Shown: positions 30,852-42,863, counted from the stretch's first letter. The stretch: 48,541 bases of DNA from Rahnella victoriana (GCF_004330295.1 NZ_SJOJ01000036.1:1-48541); one strand, 5' to 3'. Notes: generated from the sequence alone by a model not told the origin. Made by a program: numbers and translations.

Positions 30852-32201
30852 TTATGCCTGCGCTTTCTTCTCGTCTTTAAGTTCCTGCGGTGTTTTTGGC
30901 AGCAGCGGCGCCACCGGCTGATCGACAATGCGTGTGACCAGCAGCTGATCAATCTTATAGCTGTCGATATCCACCACTTCGAATTTATAGCCGGAGAATT
31001 TAACGAAATCGGTGCGTTTCGGGATTTTACGCAGCATGAACATCATGAAGCCGCCGATGGTTTCATAGTTGCCGGACTGCGGGAATTCTTCGATATGCAG
31101 CACGCGCATCACGTCTTCGATTGGTGTACCGCCTTCAATCAGCCAGGAATGCTCGTCACGGGCAACAATCTGTTCTTCCATACCCTGACCGACCAGGTCG
31201 CCCATCAGCGTCGTCATCACGTCATTGAGCGTGATAATACCGACCACCAGCGCATATTCATTGAGGATAACGGCAAAGTCTTCGCCCGCCGCCTTGAAGC
31301 TTTCCAGCGCTTCCGAGAGCGTCAGGGTATCCGGCACAATCAGCGCATTGCGGATTTGTACGCCGCTGCTCAGCATTAAGCTCTGATTACCCAGCACGCG
31401 GTTCAGTAAATCTTTGGAATCGACGTAACCGACCACCTGATCGATATGACCGTCACAGACCAGGAATTTGGAGTGCGGATGCGTGGCGATTTTCTCTTTG
31501 ATGCTTTCTTCACTTTCGCGCAGGTCAAAGAAAATCACGCTTTCACGCGAGGTCATGGAAGAAGGAACCGTACGGGATTCCAGCTCAAACACGTTTTCAA
31601 TCAGCTCATGTTCCTGCTTACGCAAAACACCCGCCAGTGCGCCGGCTTCAAACACGGCATAAATATCGTCGGAGGTAATGTCGTCATTACGTACCATCGG
31701 CAGTTTGAACATGCGGAAAATCATGTTCGCCATGCCGTTGAAAAACCACACCATCGGGCGGCAAATCATCAGACAGAAACGCATCGGGTTGACTATACGG
31801 ACGGCAACCGACTCAGGTGAAATCATACCGATGCGCTTCGGTGTCAGGTCAGCAAACAGGATGAACAGGCTGGTGACCAGCACGAAGGAACAGATAAAGC
31901 TGACTTGATCCGCCAGTTCAGGGGACATAAAGCGGATGAAGAATGACTGGAAAGCCGGGGAGAATGCAGCATCGCCCACGATACCCCCGAGGATAGCCAC
32001 GGCATTCAGGCCAATCTGTACCACGGTAAAGAACAGGCCAGGGGTTTCCTGTAATTTCATTACGCGGGAGGCATTGACGTTTCCTTCGTCTGCCAACTGT
32101 TTAAGTTTTATCTTGCGGGAAGCGGCCAGCGATATCTCAGACAGCGAGAAAAAGGCACTGATCGCGATTAATAAGAGAATCAGTAAAATACTGTTTAACA
32201 T
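30852..32201 (-). CDS. ytfL: CNNM/CorC-type membrane transporter YtfL (PaeA family)
   Basis: A 449-residue inner-membrane protein: DUF21/CNNM transmembrane domain (about 1-190, several helices, starting MLNSILLILLLIAISAFFSL and containing SEISLAASRKIKL), a CBS pair (about 205-335) and a CorC_HlyC domain (about 350-430). E. coli and Salmonella YtfL, renamed PaeA, exports putrescine and cadaverine and protects stationary-phase cells. Length matches (447). The gene has a long leader of about 170-180 bases from a probable extended -10 promoter. Confidence 0.93.
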   Translation of the reverse strand: MLNSILLILLLIAISAFFSLSEISLAASRKIKLKQLADEGNVNASRVMKLQETPGLFFTVVQIGLNAVAILGGIVGDAAFSPAFQSFFIRFMSPELADQVSFICSFVLVTSLFILFADLTPKRIGMISPESVAVRIVNPMRFCLMICRPMVWFFNGMANMIFRMFKLPMVRNDDITSDDIYAVFEAGALAGVLRKQEHELIENVFELESRTVPSSMTSRESVIFFDLRESEESIKEKIATHPHSKFLVCDGHIDQVVGYVDSKDLLNRVLGNQSLMLSSGVQIRNALIVPDTLTLSEALESFKAAGEDFAVILNEYALVVGIITLNDVMTTLMGDLVGQGMEEQIVARDEHSWLIEGGTPIEDVMRVLHIEEFPQSGNYETIGGFMMFMLRKIPKRTDFVKFSGYKFEVVDIDSYKIDQLLVTRIVDQPVAPLLPKTPQELKDEKKAQA

Positions 32202-32383
32202 AATCTATCCGTTTAACACCGGGCTAAACCGGCAGGGAAAGGCACTCATTATTTTTGCTGCTTAAAAGAACTTCTTTTTAAGAAAGACATTAAAAAGCGG
32301 TTCAGAAGAAAAAAGCGTTAAGGATGAAAAAACAAAGATAATTGCCATAAATCGTTTTAAAGGGCCACATTTGTGACCCGCAT

Positions 32384-32392
32384 AGTATAGCA
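32384..32392 (-). promoter_or_regulatory. Candidate extended -10 promoter of ytfL
   Basis: On the minus strand TGCTATACT matches an extended -10 (TGN-TATAAT, 5 of 6). No good -35 is needed or seen. Start would be near 32377, leaving a leader of about 175 bases that includes an AT-rich palindrome (CTTAAAAGAAC / TTCTTTTTAAG, 32262-32282). Confidence 0.45.
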
Positions 32393-32431
32393 GCAGCACT
32401 GAGACTGCCGCCAGCGCTTAAAAATCCCGCA

Positions 32432-33070
32432 TTATTGCGGCGGCAGACAGACGCCAATGCCGCCTAATCCGCAGTAGCCTTCCGGGTTTTTAAACAGATA
32501 TTGCTGATGTTCGTCTTCAGCATAATAGAAAGGCAGGGCTTCGGTGATTTCGGTGGTGATGGTGCGCGAATCGTTCGCCTCGTCCATCGCCTGCTGGAAA
32601 CTCGCCAGACTGGCCAGCGCCTGATCCTGCTGTTCTGCGCTCAGCACATACAGCGCGGAACGGTATTGCGTGCCGATATCGCCGCCCTGACGCATTCCCT
32701 GTGCCGGATCGTGGTTTTCCCAGAAAATCTGCAACAGTTTGGCGTAACTGATGACCGCCGGGTCAAAGACCACACGCACCACTTCGGCATGGCCGGTCTG
32801 GCCGGTACACACTTCGCGGTAAGTCGGGTTCGGTGTGAAACCGCCGCTGTAACCGGCTGCTGTGCTGTACACCCCTTCCTGCTGCCAGAACAGGCGCTCG
32901 ACGCCCCAGAAGCAGCCCATCGCAAAAATCGCGACATCCATATTGTCAGGGACATATGTCATTGAGTGTTCATTCACTGCATGAAGGGTCGCCACCGGCA
33001 TAGGGGTTGTACGGCCAGGTAACGCATCTGCCTGATTTACAGACTGCGTTTTATCGGAAAGTTGCACCAC
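32432..33070 (-). CDS. msrA: Peptide methionine (S)-S-oxide reductase MsrA
   Basis: MsrA reduces Met-S-sulfoxide in proteins. The catalytic Cys53 is in [11 protein letters not shown], and the resolving cysteine region is at the C-terminus ([16 protein letters not shown]). Conserved [12 protein letters not shown] and [20 protein letters not shown] are present. 212 residues, as in E. coli. Divergent from tamA. Confidence 0.96.
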   Translation of the reverse strand: MVQLSDKTQSVNQADALPGRTTPMPVATLHAVNEHSMTYVPDNMDVAIFAMGCFWGVERLFWQQEGVYSTAAGYSGGFTPNPTYREVCTGQTGHAEVVRVVFDPAVISYAKLLQIFWENHDPAQGMRQGGDIGTQYRSALYVLSAEQQDQALASLASFQQAMDEANDSRTITTEITEALPFYYAEDEHQQYLFKNPEGYCGLGGIGVCLPPQ

Positions 33071-33339
33071 GGGAAACTCCAGCTGTTGCTTTAATAAACA
33101 AGGTTTGTAACAAAAGGTCTTTACGAATAACCGTCATCAACAGGTCAGTGTTAGTTGTATCTGATTGCGTCTTTGCACACAATACGAAGGACGTTGCTTC
33201 GTCGTTGAACATTTTCAGGGGATTAGCACTAAACTGCTTTCATCAGACTTTATAAAGATGAATCTGCCAAAGACGAGCAGATATTCTCCGGCGAGCATCG
33301 GATATTTTAACAGGACAGTAAAATTTAGCAGGAGTGCGT

Positions 33340-35076
33340 GTGCCACGATATCGTGAACTGGGTTTGTTATTTGTACTGCTGGCCCCCTCACTTTCCATGG
33401 CAGCGAAGGTGCGTTTGCAGCTGGAAGGCCTGGATGGCGATTTGGAAAGGAACGTCCGCGTTCGTTTATCATCAATTCAAAGCGACGAAGTCGGGGCGAG
33501 CGGACGGTTCCGCGCCCGCGTCAGCGCCGCCATTCAGCAGGGTCTGCGGCCACTGGGCTACTATTCGCCGACCATCGATTTTGACTACCGTGAAACCCCG
33601 CCACCCGGGCGTCCGGTGCTGATTGCCAAAGTCACCCCCGGCACACCGGTGAAAATTGCCGGCACGAATGTGGTGATTGAAGGGCAGGCTGATAAAGATA
33701 ATGAATTCGAACAGCTGAAAAAGCGGGATGTTCCAGCGGTCGGCACCATTTTAAACCACGGAACCTACGACAATTTCAAAAGCTCGCTGACCGGTATTGC
33801 GCTACGTAAAGGCTACTTTGATGCCAACATGCGCAAAAGTCAGCTGGGCGTCATCGAAGACGAACACAAGGCGTTCTGGGATATTCAGTTCGACAGCGGG
33901 GAGCGTTACCGCTTCGGAAGCGTGCATTATCAGGGATCACAGATCCGTGATGAGTATCTGCAAAATCTGGTGCCATTCCATCAGGGTGATTATTACACCT
34001 CCGCGCAACTGGCTGAGCTTAACCGCCGTCTGTCTGCCACCGGCTGGTTTAACTCGGTTGTCGTGTCTCCAGATTTTACTGATGCCAAAGCCACCAAAAC
34101 CTTGCCGCTGAATGCGGTGGTGTCGCCGCGTACCGAAAATACCATCGAAACCGGTGTCGGCTATTCCACGGACATTGGCCCGCGCGTGACGGCCAACTGG
34201 AAAAAACCGTGGGTGAACGATCGTGGCCATAGCTTCGAAACCTCCACCACGCTTTCCGGCCCTGAGCAGTCATTAGATCTCAGTTATAAAATCCCGCTGC
34301 TGAAGTCTCCGCTGGAGCAATATTATCTGGTGCAGGGTGGCTTCAAACGTGAGGATCTCAACGATACCAATTCGGATTCCACCACGGTCAATCTGGCGCG
34401 TTACTGGGATCTGTCCAGCGGCTGGCAACATGCCGTCAACTTGCGCTGGAGCCTCGACCACTTTACGCAGGGTAGCGTGACGAACACCACCATGCTGATT
34501 TATCCGGGGGTCAGTCTTAACCGTACGCGCCAGCGCGGCGGCCTGATGCCGACGTGGGGCGATTCCCAACGCTATTCCCTGGACGTGTCCAATACCACCT
34601 GGGGTTCTGACGTCGATTTCGCCGTGGTGCAGGCGCAAAACGTCTGGATCCGTACGCTGGCGGATAAACACCGCTTTGTGTTTCGCGGTAATCTCGGCTG
34701 GATTGAAACCAATGATTTCGATCGGGTTCCGCCTTCCCTGCGTTTCTTCGCCGGTGGCGACCGCAGTATTCGCGGCTACAAATACAAATCCATTTCTCCC
34801 CGTGATGATGAAGGCAAGCTGACCGGCGCCTCCTATCTGGGAACCGGTTCGGTGGAATATCAGTACAACGTGACCGGAAAGTGGTGGGGCGCCGTGTTCG
34901 TCGATTCCGGCGAAGCGGTGAACGACATTACACAAAATGATTTCAAAACCGGCGCCGGTGTGGGTGTGCGCTGGGCTTCACCGATCGGCCCGGTGAAATT
35001 AGATGTTGCCGCCCCTGTCGGCGACAAAGATGAGCATGGATTGCAGTTTTACATCGGTTTAGGTCCGGAATTATGA
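33340..35076 (+). CDS. tamA: Outer-membrane translocation and assembly module protein TamA
   Basis: TamA is an Omp85-family barrel that works with TamB in moving lipids and/or inserting some outer-membrane proteins. A signal peptide (residues 1 to about 20, ending SLSMA), three POTRA domains (about 22-265) and a 16-stranded barrel with the Omp85 motif [14 protein letters not shown] are seen; the C-terminus FYIGLGPEL matches E. coli. The start is set at GTG 33340, five bases after AGGAG, giving 578 residues (E. coli 577); a GTG two codons upstream overlaps that binding site. The stop overlaps tamB by 4 bases. Confidence 0.95.
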   Translation: MPRYRELGLLFVLLAPSLSMAAKVRLQLEGLDGDLERNVRVRLSSIQSDEVGASGRFRARVSAAIQQGLRPLGYYSPTIDFDYRETPPPGRPVLIAKVTPGTPVKIAGTNVVIEGQADKDNEFEQLKKRDVPAVGTILNHGTYDNFKSSLTGIALRKGYFDANMRKSQLGVIEDEHKAFWDIQFDSGERYRFGSVHYQGSQIRDEYLQNLVPFHQGDYYTSAQLAELNRRLSATGWFNSVVVSPDFTDAKATKTLPLNAVVSPRTENTIETGVGYSTDIGPRVTANWKKPWVNDRGHSFETSTTLSGPEQSLDLSYKIPLLKSPLEQYYLVQGGFKREDLNDTNSDSTTVNLARYWDLSSGWQHAVNLRWSLDHFTQGSVTNTTMLIYPGVSLNRTRQRGGLMPTWGDSQRYSLDVSNTTWGSDVDFAVVQAQNVWIRTLADKHRFVFRGNLGWIETNDFDRVPPSLRFFAGGDRSIRGYKYKSISPRDDEGKLTGASYLGTGSVEYQYNVTGKWWGAVFVDSGEAVNDITQNDFKTGAGVGVRWASPIGPVKLDVAAPVGDKDEHGLQFYIGLGPEL

Positions 35077-38000
35077 GTTTATTTAAAAAGATCTGCCTGG
35101 GATTTCTGATCTTCCTGGTGCTGTTAATCAGTCTGGTGGCCTTTCTGATCGGCACACAAACCGGTCTGCACCTGATGATCAACGGCGCAAACCGTTTTGT
35201 GCCGGGGCTGAATATCGCCAGCACTGAAGGCGGATGGCGTGACCTGACGCTGAAGGGCGTGCATTACGACATGCCGGGTGTGGACGTGAAGGCCGGGGAA
35301 TTCCATTTTTCCCTCGATTTCTCATGCCTGAAAAACAGCGCGCTGTGCGTTAACGCCTTGCGGGTGAAAGACGTCAATGTGGTGGTCAACACCAAAGAAA
35401 TGACGCCCGCCGCCGCGCAACCGGAGCCAGAAAACAGCGAGCCGCTGACCAATCTCAGCACACCGTATCCGATTACCCTGCGTTTGCTGACGCTCGACAA
35501 TATCAATATTACGCTCGATGACCGCGCGATTTCTCTGGCGTCATTCCGTACCGGCGCGCACTGGGAAGGCCGTGCGATCCAGCTGATGCCGACGCGTATT
35601 GGCGGATTGCTGATCGCCTTGCCGAAAACGCCGGTCAACCCGTTACCGGAGGTGGTGCAGGCCGCGCAGGATAAAGCCGTCGAGAAAGCCACGGGCAAAC
35701 CGGCAGAACCGCCGGTGGTGGTGCCGGAGAAACCGATGGGCGAAACTTTGCAGGAGTTGTTCGCCAAACCGCTGTTGCCTGACTTACCGGATTTCCGACT
35801 GCCGGTTGATCTCGATATTCAGCAAATCCTCGCGGAAAACCTGCGGCTCACCGGTGACACTGATGTACTGATCACCCGTTTCGAGCTGAAAGCCAGTACG
35901 CAAAATCAGGTGGTGAAGCTGGATAAATTAATGGTCCGCTCGCCGCAAGGCTCGGTGGACGGCATCGGGCAGGCGACGCTGAATCAGAACTGGCCGGTGG
36001 ATATGACCATCAATACCGCCGTGAATATCGATCCGCTGAAAGGGGAAAAGATCAAACTGCGGGTTGCCGGCGGGCTGCGCGATAAGCTGGATGTCGGCCT
36101 GAATATTTCCGGCCCGGTCCGCGCAGAGCTGGCGCTGCAAACCCGGCTGGCGGAGGCCGGACTGCCGCTCAATCTGAAACTCAGCAGCGATGCCCTGCAA
36201 TGGCCGCTGACCGGCACGCCGCAATATCAGGTCAAAGGCTTCAAATTTAATGTCAGCGGTAAAGCGACAGATTACGCGCTGTCGCTGCGTTCAGAATTCA
36301 AAGGCGATCAGATCCCGCCCGCGACATTGACGCTCGACGGTAAAGGCAACGTAGAGCAGTTCAGGCTTACGCTGCTGCGTCTTGCGGCGCTGGAGGGCAA
36401 TACCGATCTGACCGGCGTGGTGGACTGGAGTAAAGCCATCAGCTGGAACAGCGAGCTGAAGCTGACCGGCATTAACACCGCCAAACAGTATCCGGACTGG
36501 CCGGCGAAGTTGCAGGGCAAAATCACCACGCGCGGCAGCCTGTACGGCGGCACATGGCAGATGCAGATCCCGGAGCTGGATCTGACCGGTAACGTGAAGC
36601 AAAACGCCGTCAAAGCCCAAGGTAACGTGCGCGGAAACAGTTACGGGCAGTGGGATATTCCGCAACTTCATCTGGAACTGGGCCGCAATAATCTGGATGT
36701 GAAAGGCCAGCTCAGCGATACCTGGAATCTGGATGCCAAAGTGGATGCCCCGCATCTCGACGGTGCCCTGCCGGGGCTGGGCGGCGTGGCAAAAGGGATG
36801 CTGCAACTGCGCGGTGACCTGAAAGCGCCGAAACTGCTGGCGGATCTCACCGCCACCGGCCTGAAATGGCAGGCGCTGACGGTGCGTCGCGTCGATGTGA
36901 AAGGCGACGTCAGTTCAACGGATCAGATCCAGGGCAACCTGATGGTTCGTGTTCAGCAGCTCCGGCAGGACGCGCTGGATATCACTGATATTCATCTCGA
37001 GGCCAAAGGTAACGAGAATCATCATGAACTGACGCTGAAGGTGGACGGCAAACCGGTTTCCGGCCGTCTGGCGCTGAGTGGCAGTTTTGACCGCGCGACC
37101 GAAGAATGGAAAGGCAATATCAGCAATACGCTGTTCGATACCCCGGTCGGGCAGTGGCGTCTGAACCGCACGATCGCGCTGGATTACTTCAATAAAGAGC
37201 AACGGATCACCGTCGGTCCGCATTGCTGGCAGAACCCGAATGCAGATCTGTGCGTGCCGCGCACCATTGATGCCGGTGCCAGCGGGCAGGCGAGCGTGGT
37301 GCTTAACCGCTTCGATCTGGCGATGATCAAACCTTTCCTGACCGATGATACGCAACTGAGTGGCGTGTTCAGCGGGAAAGCCGATGTGAGCTGGAAAGCG
37401 GAAGGCGGTTTGCCGCAGGCCAGCGTTTCACTGGTGGGCAAGGGCGTGAAAGTGCAGCAACTGGTGCAGGGCAGTCCGCTGCCGGTGGCGTTTGATACGC
37501 TGAATCTGAACGCCGGTCTGAACAATGGCCGTGCCAGCCTCGACTGGCTGATCAAGATCACTGACAACGGTCAGCTTGACGGCAATATCCAAATCGCGGA
37601 TCCGCAGGGAAAACGTAATCTCAGCGGTAACGTGAATATTGCCCGTATTTCCATGGCCTTGCTGCAACCGGCGCTGATGGATGGCGAGAAAGCGTCCGGC
37701 ATTCTTAACGCGAATCTGCGGGTAGGCGGCAATGCGCAGAAACCGCTGGTGTTCGGCAAACTGGCGCTGACCGGCGTGGATTTCGACGCGCAATTTATGC
37801 CGTTTGATATCACCGATGCCAATGTCAGCATCAATTTCAACGGCATGTCGTCGATCATGGAAGGGGTGATCAAAACCGCGCAGGGTCAGCTGGAACTGAA
37901 CGGTAACGCCGACTGGAGCGAAATTAACGCATGGCGTGCGCGGATTGCGGCGCGGGGCAATAAGGTCCGGGTTTCGGTGCCGCCGATGGTGCGTCTGGAC

Positions 38001-38888
38001 GTGTCACCGGATTTAGTGTTTGATGCCACGCCGCAACTGTTCTCGCTCAACGGTACCGTGGATATTCCGTGGGCGCGCATTACGGTGCAGGAATTGCCGG
38101 AAAGCGCGGTGGGTGTGTCGTCGGATGAAGTGATGCTCAACGACCAGCGTCAGCCGATCGCACCGGCTTCGGCTTCGATTCCGATCAACAGCAACCTGAT
38201 GGTGAACATTGGTAAAGACGTTCGCCTGGATGCCTTTGGGCTGAAAGCGCGGCTGGAAGGGGCGTTGAAAGTGGCGCAGGACAGCCGCGGTCTGGGGCTG
38301 AACGGGCAAATTAACATTCCGTCCGGACGCTTCCATGCCTACGGACAGGATCTGATTGTGCGTAAAGGGCTGCTGTTGTTCTCCGGCCCGGCGGACCAGC
38401 CGTTGCTGAATCTGGAAGCGATCCGTAACCCGGAAGCGACAGAAAATGATGTGATTGCGGGTCTGAGAGTTACAGGTGAGGCAGATGCGCCTAAACTTGA
38501 AATATTCTCGGATCCGGCGATGTCGCAGCAGGAAGCCTTGTCCTACCTGCTTCGCGGGCAGGGACTGGACAATTCCGGCGGTGACAGCGGCGCGATGACC
38601 TCAGCTCTTATCGGGTTAGGGGTTGCGCAAAGTGGTAAACTTGTGGGTAAAATCGGCGAGGCATTCGGTGTCAGTAATCTGGCGCTGGATACTCAGGGTG
38701 TGGGAGACAGCTCTCAGGTCGTGGTCAGTGGCTATGTCTTGCCGGGTTTACAGGTGAAATATGGTGTCGGGATATTCGACTCACTGGCAACGCTCACCCT
38801 GCGCTATCGGTTAATGCCCAAGCTTTACCTGCAGGCGGTATCGGGCATCGATCAGGCATTGGATTTGCTCTATCAGTTTGAGTTTTAA
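35073..38888 (+). CDS. tamB: Inner-membrane-anchored translocation protein TamB
   Basis: TamB is a very long AsmA-like bridge protein (1271 residues, E. coli 1259) that spans the periplasm from an N-terminal membrane anchor (about residues 7-27) to TamA. Most of it is beta-taco repeat sequence with alternating hydrophobic residues, ending in the DUF490/TamB C-terminal domain (about 930-1271) with [20 protein letters not shown] and [19 protein letters not shown] overlap with tamA indicates translational coupling. No frameshift is seen. Confidence 0.96.
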   Translation: MSLFKKICLGFLIFLVLLISLVAFLIGTQTGLHLMINGANRFVPGLNIASTEGGWRDLTLKGVHYDMPGVDVKAGEFHFSLDFSCLKNSALCVNALRVKDVNVVVNTKEMTPAAAQPEPENSEPLTNLSTPYPITLRLLTLDNINITLDDRAISLASFRTGAHWEGRAIQLMPTRIGGLLIALPKTPVNPLPEVVQAAQDKAVEKATGKPAEPPVVVPEKPMGETLQELFAKPLLPDLPDFRLPVDLDIQQILAENLRLTGDTDVLITRFELKASTQNQVVKLDKLMVRSPQGSVDGIGQATLNQNWPVDMTINTAVNIDPLKGEKIKLRVAGGLRDKLDVGLNISGPVRAELALQTRLAEAGLPLNLKLSSDALQWPLTGTPQYQVKGFKFNVSGKATDYALSLRSEFKGDQIPPATLTLDGKGNVEQFRLTLLRLAALEGNTDLTGVVDWSKAISWNSELKLTGINTAKQYPDWPAKLQGKITTRGSLYGGTWQMQIPELDLTGNVKQNAVKAQGNVRGNSYGQWDIPQLHLELGRNNLDVKGQLSDTWNLDAKVDAPHLDGALPGLGGVAKGMLQLRGDLKAPKLLADLTATGLKWQALTVRRVDVKGDVSSTDQIQGNLMVRVQQLRQDALDITDIHLEAKGNENHHELTLKVDGKPVSGRLALSGSFDRATEEWKGNISNTLFDTPVGQWRLNRTIALDYFNKEQRITVGPHCWQNPNADLCVPRTIDAGASGQASVVLNRFDLAMIKPFLTDDTQLSGVFSGKADVSWKAEGGLPQASVSLVGKGVKVQQLVQGSPLPVAFDTLNLNAGLNNGRASLDWLIKITDNGQLDGNIQIADPQGKRNLSGNVNIARISMALLQPALMDGEKASGILNANLRVGGNAQKPLVFGKLALTGVDFDAQFMPFDITDANVSINFNGMSSIMEGVIKTAQGQLELNGNADWSEINAWRARIAARGNKVRVSVPPMVRLDVSPDLVFDATPQLFSLNGTVDIPWARITVQELPESAVGVSSDEVMLNDQRQPIAPASASIPINSNLMVNIGKDVRLDAFGLKARLEGALKVAQDSRGLGLNGQINIPSGRFHAYGQDLIVRKGLLLFSGPADQPLLNLEAIRNPEATENDVIAGLRVTGEADAPKLEIFSDPAMSQQEALSYLLRGQGLDNSGGDSGAMTSALIGLGVAQSGKLVGKIGEAFGVSNLALDTQGVGDSSQVVVSGYVLPGLQVKYGVGIFDSLATLTLRYRLMPKLYLQAVSGIDQALDLLYQFEF

Positions 38889-38919
38889 TTCATGTGACTT
38901 TTACTATACGAATATAAAC

Positions 38920-39273
38920 ATGCGAATAATTGTTTACGGTAGCTTACGACGCAAGCAAGGCAACAGTCATTGGATGACGAATGCTCAATGGTTGGGTGAC
39001 CATGAGCTGGAAGGGTATGCCCTGTATAATCTGGGCCACTATCCTGCTGTTATTCCAGGGGAAGGCAAAGTCTATTGCGAAGTTTACCGCATTACTTCGT
39101 CAATACTGGCGGAGTTGGATGAGCTTAAAAGTAACACCAAGGATTACCGTCGTGAGCTGATTTCGACACCTTATGGCAGCGCCTGGATCTACCTCTACAT
39201 TCGCTCACTGGATGGTGTGCCGAGAATTGAGGGTGGAGACTGGGTTAAGCGTAACGAAGCAGTAAGCGAGTAG
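38920..39273 (+). CDS. ytfP: Gamma-glutamylcyclotransferase-fold protein YtfP
   Basis: A 117-residue protein with the GGCT-like fold: YGSLRRKQGNSHW at the N-terminus, LGHYPAVIPGEGKVYCEVYR, and LDELKSNTKDYRRELI containing the usual catalytic Glu region. E. coli YtfP is structurally known but of unproven activity. The ATG at 38920 matches the E. coli start; an upstream in-frame ATG overlaps tamB and adds 14 unconserved residues. It is 31 bases after tamB, probably in the same operon. Confidence 0.92.
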   Translation: MRIIVYGSLRRKQGNSHWMTNAQWLGDHELEGYALYNLGHYPAVIPGEGKVYCEVYRITSSILAELDELKSNTKDYRRELISTPYGSAWIYLYIRSLDGVPRIEGGDWVKRNEAVSE

Positions 39274-39323
39274 TCTGAGCAAGGTCGTCTCTAAAAATCG
39301 TTGTCTGACAACGCGTTATACAT

Positions 39324-39358
39324 AAAAAAACACCGCCATCTGGCGGTGTTTTTTTTTA
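39324..39358. terminator. Bidirectional terminator between ytfP and ppa
   Basis: CACCGCC and GGCGGTG stems (39331-39348) are flanked by seven A before and ten T after, so both ytfP (plus) and ppa (minus) transcripts meet a strong terminator. Confidence 0.9.
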
Positions 39359-39375
39359 TTCAAACGGCAGAAAAC

Positions 39376-39906
39376 TTATTTGTTTTTAGCACGTTCGAAA
39401 GAGGTCACGATTTCAGCTTTAGCTGCAGCAGCATCAGCCCAACCGTCAACTTTTACCCATTTGCCTTTTTCCAGCGCTTTGTATTGCTCGAAGAAGTGAG
39501 TGATCTGGCCGCGCAGCAGTTCTGGCAGGTCGTTCACATCTTTGATGTGATCGTATTCTTTGCTCAGTTTGGTGTGCGGAACCGCAACCAGTTTGGCATC
39601 TTCACCGGCTTCGTCGGTCATTTTCAGCATACCGACAGGGCGGCAGCGGATCACAGAACCGGCTTGCAGCGGGTACGGTGTTGGCACCAGAACGTCAACC
39701 GGGTCGCCATCCAGAGACAGCGTGTGGTTGATGTAACCGTAGTTACACGGATAGAACATTGCAGTAGACATGAAACGGTCTACAAACAGTGCGCCGGTAT
39801 CTTTATCCACTTCGTACTTGATTGGATCTGCGTTTGCAGGGATTTCGATAACGACATAGATATCTTCTGGCAGTTCTTTGCCCGCCGGCACGTTCAGTAA
39901 GCTCAT
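39376..39906 (-). CDS. ppa: Inorganic pyrophosphatase
   Basis: Soluble family I enzyme that splits pyrophosphate to drive biosynthesis. The 176-residue product has the active-site signature DGDPVDVLV with its metal-binding aspartates, [16 protein letters not shown], and NYGYINHTL. Length agrees with E. coli. In E. coli ppa is followed by ytfQRT-yjfF and fbp; here a chemoreceptor fills that place. Confidence 0.98.
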   Translation of the reverse strand: MSLLNVPAGKELPEDIYVVIEIPANADPIKYEVDKDTGALFVDRFMSTAMFYPCNYGYINHTLSLDGDPVDVLVPTPYPLQAGSVIRCRPVGMLKMTDEAGEDAKLVAVPHTKLSKEYDHIKDVNDLPELLRGQITHFFEQYKALEKGKWVKVDGWADAAAAKAEIVTSFERAKNK

Positions 39907-39946
39907 TGTTGGTTTCCTTCATTGAACCAGGAATAGAGTGTCGGAC

Positions 39947-39952
39947 ATTATA
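39947..39952 (-). promoter_or_regulatory. -10 element of the ppa promoter
   Basis: A perfect TATAAT on the minus strand, 41 bases before the ppa ATG. The -35 region at usual spacing (about 39970-39975) is poor, so factors or an unusual spacing may help; the call is based on the -10 and on strong expected expression. Confidence 0.5.
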
Positions 39953-40109
39953 GCCAACTCTCCCGCGATTTCCCGCCCTTTTCGTCGGATCCTGACCGGG
40001 CATTTTCCGGTACGACATGCTGTTGCACCGGCGCAAAATCTTCGCTGCTGGCAGTAAAATTTACTTACCCCTGACTTTTCCGCGTAACTGCCTGTTTTTG
40101 CTTTTCTTA

Positions 40110-40136
40110 TCAAGATATTCCGTCTTTTGCCGATAA
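40110..40136 (+). promoter_or_regulatory. Sigma-28 (FliA) promoter of the Tar-type chemoreceptor
   Basis: TCAAGATA, 11 bases, GCCGATAA: the -10 is a perfect match and the -35 matches 5 of 8, with exact spacing (consensus TAAAGTTT-N11-GCCGATAA). The predicted start is near 40144, about 79 bases before the receptor ATG. This is the clearest flagellar-class promoter in the window. Confidence 0.8.
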
Positions 40137-40222
40137 CAGTATTCAAACAAAAAATCAGGATAAACCTGATCCCTACCCACCCGAAGTATCTCCTTTTCAC
40201 CTGAATGGCTGGATAACACCGT

Positions 40223-41794
40223 ATGTTGAATAAGTTGAGCGTAAAAGCCGGTCTGATTGGCCTGCTGGTATTTATGACGTTGATTCTCTTGCTGGTTAGC
40301 GTGCTGGGCGCCAATGCCATCCGGCAAGGCGCGACGTCCCTGCAACAGATTAACCAGCTTCAGGGCGATGAGCTGGGGTCGCTGGCCGACAGCTACAGTT
40401 TCTCGCTGCGTACGCGCGTTGCCAGCGGTGTCGCTGTGCGTCAGCTGGAAATCGGCATGATGGACGATGCCAAAAATACTTCTGACCGTATCGCCGGTTA
40501 CATCAAACAGGCCGATGCCGATCTGGCGAAATTCATCAGCATCAAGGACGACACACAGCAGGGCAGGGATTTGTCCGACGCGGTGAAGAAAACTTACGAT
40601 GCCTATAAAACCAATGGCCTGATGCCATTGCTTGCTGCCCTTCAGGCACAAAGTGCAGACAATTATTACGATGTGCTGGAAAACAAAATCACGCCTTACA
40701 GCAACGCTTACGACAAAGCACTGGCGGATTTCCGTGCCTATGCGGTCGATAACACCAATAAGCGCATCGATCAGGCGCGCGCCAATGCACGTATCCAGCT
40801 GACCGTGATTGCCGTGGGTTTCCTCGTCGCGCTGATTATTGCCGTGCTGGCCTGGTTCGCCTTGCAGAAAATCATTATGCATCCGCTGACCTTCTCCATT
40901 GCGCAGCTGGAATATATCGCCAAAGGCGATCTGACGCATGACATCGACGATTCCCGCAATAACGAAATGGGGCGTCTGCTGAAAGCAATGAAGCAAATGC
41001 AGGATTCGCTGGCGCTGTCTGTGGGTCGTGTGCGTGATGCAGGCAACCAGATTGATGTCGGTTCCCGCGAACTGGCCGCCGGTAACGTGCATCTGGCGCA
41101 ACGGACGGAAGAATCCGCCGCGTCGCTGGAAGAAACTGCCGCGAGTATGGAGCAACTGACGTCCACCGTTCGCATGAATGCGGCAAACTCCGAACAGGCC
41201 AATCAGCTGGCGCAAAGCGTGTCAGTGATTGCTGACAAGGGCAGCGAAGTGGTGCATCGGGTCATGGATAAAATGCAGGGCATTACGGACAGTTCGAAAC
41301 GCATTGGTGACATTATTACCGTTATCGATGGCATCGCTTTCCAGACCAATATTCTGGCGCTGAATGCGGCGGTCGAAGCGGCGCGTGCGGGTGAGCAGGG
41401 ACGTGGCTTTGCGGTGGTCGCGGGCGAAGTGCGCAGCCTGGCGCAACGCAGTGCACAATCAGCCAAAGAAATTAAAGAACTGATCGTCGATTCCGAAGCC
41501 CGCGTGTCCGAAGGTTCGGATATGGTGAAATCGGCGGCGGACACAATGCTGGAGATCTCCGGCGAAGTGACGCGCGTGACCAGCCTGATGCGCGAGATTT
41601 CCATCGCGACGACCGAGCAGACGCACGGTATCGAACAGGTGAATGTGGCCATTACGCAGATGGATCAGGTGGCGCAGCAAAATGCCGCATTGGTTGAACA
41701 GGCAACGGCAGCCACGCGTTCGCTGGAAGAGCAGGCACAACTGCTGGCGGAAAGTATGGCGGTGTTTAAACTCAACCGCGCTGACTCGTTCTGA
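40223..41794 (+). CDS. Methyl-accepting chemotaxis protein, Tar-like four-helix-bundle sensor
   Basis: Chemoreceptor of 523 residues: TM1 at about 11-33, a helical periplasmic domain (34-190) of TarH type, TM2 at 191-213, HAMP at about 214-266, then the signalling domain with [20 protein letters not shown] (methylation helix), tip [20 protein letters not shown], and a second methylation helix [15 protein letters not shown]. It ends in ...FKLNRADSF without an NWETF pentapeptide, so it is likely a minor receptor that uses the tethers of others. The periplasmic domain lacks the Tar/Tsr arginine pattern I would need to name a ligand. It lies between ppa and fbp, where E. coli has the galactofuranose transporter. 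Confidence 0.93.
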   Translation: MLNKLSVKAGLIGLLVFMTLILLLVSVLGANAIRQGATSLQQINQLQGDELGSLADSYSFSLRTRVASGVAVRQLEIGMMDDAKNTSDRIAGYIKQADADLAKFISIKDDTQQGRDLSDAVKKTYDAYKTNGLMPLLAALQAQSADNYYDVLENKITPYSNAYDKALADFRAYAVDNTNKRIDQARANARIQLTVIAVGFLVALIIAVLAWFALQKIIMHPLTFSIAQLEYIAKGDLTHDIDDSRNNEMGRLLKAMKQMQDSLALSVGRVRDAGNQIDVGSRELAAGNVHLAQRTEESAASLEETAASMEQLTSTVRMNAANSEQANQLAQSVSVIADKGSEVVHRVMDKMQGITDSSKRIGDIITVIDGIAFQTNILALNAAVEAARAGEQGRGFAVVAGEVRSLAQRSAQSAKEIKELIVDSEARVSEGSDMVKSAADTMLEISGEVTRVTSLMREISIATTEQTHGIEQVNVAITQMDQVAQQNAALVEQATAATRSLEEQAQLLAESMAVFKLNRADSF

Positions 41795-41822
41795 AAAGGT
41801 CTGTCTGAGCTGTAAAATATGA

Positions 41823-41851
41823 AAAAAGGTGGCTCAGAAAGCCACCTTTTT
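41823..41851. terminator. Bidirectional terminator between the chemoreceptor and fbp
   Basis: AAAAAGGTGGC (41823-41833) and GCCACCTTTTT (41841-41851), loop TCAGAAA. Symmetric A and T runs serve both convergent genes. Confidence 0.9.
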
Positions 41852-41858
41852 CATTTAT

Positions 41859-42863
41859 TTACTCGTCAGGGAACTGAGCAATAAAGCGTTCTGCATCTTC
41901 AACCATTGAACTGTTGCCCACAAAGAATGGCGCACGTTCATGCAGTTTCTGCGGAATGATGTCCAGAATACGGTTTTTCCCGTCGCTGGCTTTACCGCCA
42001 GCCTGCTCGGCGAGGAACGCCATCGGGTTGCATTCATACAGCAGACGCAGTTTACCGTTCGGATGACTGGCGGTGCTTGGATAGATATAAATGCCGCCTT
42101 TCAGCAGGTTACGGTGGAAATCTGCCACCAGTGAACCGATGTAGCGGGAAGTGTAAGGACGTTGCGTGGCTTCATCCTGCTCCTGGCAATACTTAATGTA
42201 TTTTTTCACGCCCAGCGGGAATTTGATGTAGTTGCCTTCGTTGATCGAGTACATGTTGCCCTTTTTAGGGAAGCAGACTTTTTCGTGAGAAAGGCAGAAG
42301 ACGCCAAGGGAAGGATCGTAGGTAAAGGCATGAACGCCAGCACCGGTGGTGTAAACCAGCATGGTCGACGAACCGTACACCACATAACCTGCAGCTACCT
42401 GGCGGTTCCCCGGTTGCAGGAAGTCTGCTTCAGTGACCGGCTGGCCCAGCGGCGTGGTACGGCGGTAAATCGAGAAAATTGTTCCGACGGAGACGTTAAC
42501 GTCGATGTTTGAGGAGCCATCCAGCGGATCCATCAAAATCACGTATTTTGCATTTTCCGCACGTTCACCTTCGAAAATGACAATCTCATCTTCTTCTTCT
42601 GACGCGATACCGGCAATTTCCCCACGCGCCTTCATGGCGGCTTTTAGTTTTTCATTCGCGTACAGATCGAGTTTCATCTGCACTTCACCCTGCACATTTT
42701 CTGCGCCACTGGTGCCCAGAATATCGACCAGACCCGCTTTGTTGATGTCGCGGTGAATGATTTTAGCGCCGAGTTTTATTGCTGAAAGCAACGCTGTCAG
42801 TTCACCGGTTGCATGTGGAAAATCTTGCTGCTTCTCAACAATAAATTCGCCTAACGTTTTCAT
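41859..42863 (-). CDS. fbp: Fructose-1,6-bisphosphatase class I
   Basis: Gluconeogenic enzyme that dephosphorylates fructose 1,6-bisphosphate, inhibited by AMP. The metal site DPLDGSSN is at residues 112-119, with SEEEDE at 89-94, and the substrate region [20 protein letters not shown] is present. 334 residues against 332 in E. coli. Divergent from mpl with a 167-base spacer. Confidence 0.97.
   Translation of the reverse strand: MKTLGEFIVEKQQDFPHATGELTALLSAIKLGAKIIHRDINKAGLVDILGTSGAENVQGEVQMKLDLYANEKLKAAMKARGEIAGIASEEEDEIVIFEGERAENAKYVILMDPLDGSSNIDVNVSVGTIFSIYRRTTPLGQPVTEADFLQPGNRQVAAGYVVYGSSTMLVYTTGAGVHAFTYDPSLGVFCLSHEKVCFPKKGNMYSINEGNYIKFPLGVKKYIKYCQEQDEATQRPYTSRYIGSLVADFHRNLLKGGIYIYPSTASHPNGKLRLLYECNPMAFLAEQAGGKASDGKNRILDIIPQKLHERAPFFVGNSSMVEDAERFIAQFPDE

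Noticed and set aside
40061-41215. 384-codon minus-strand frame
   Set aside because: Shadow of the Tar-type chemoreceptor, produced by its GC-rich third positions; composition is non-protein-like.
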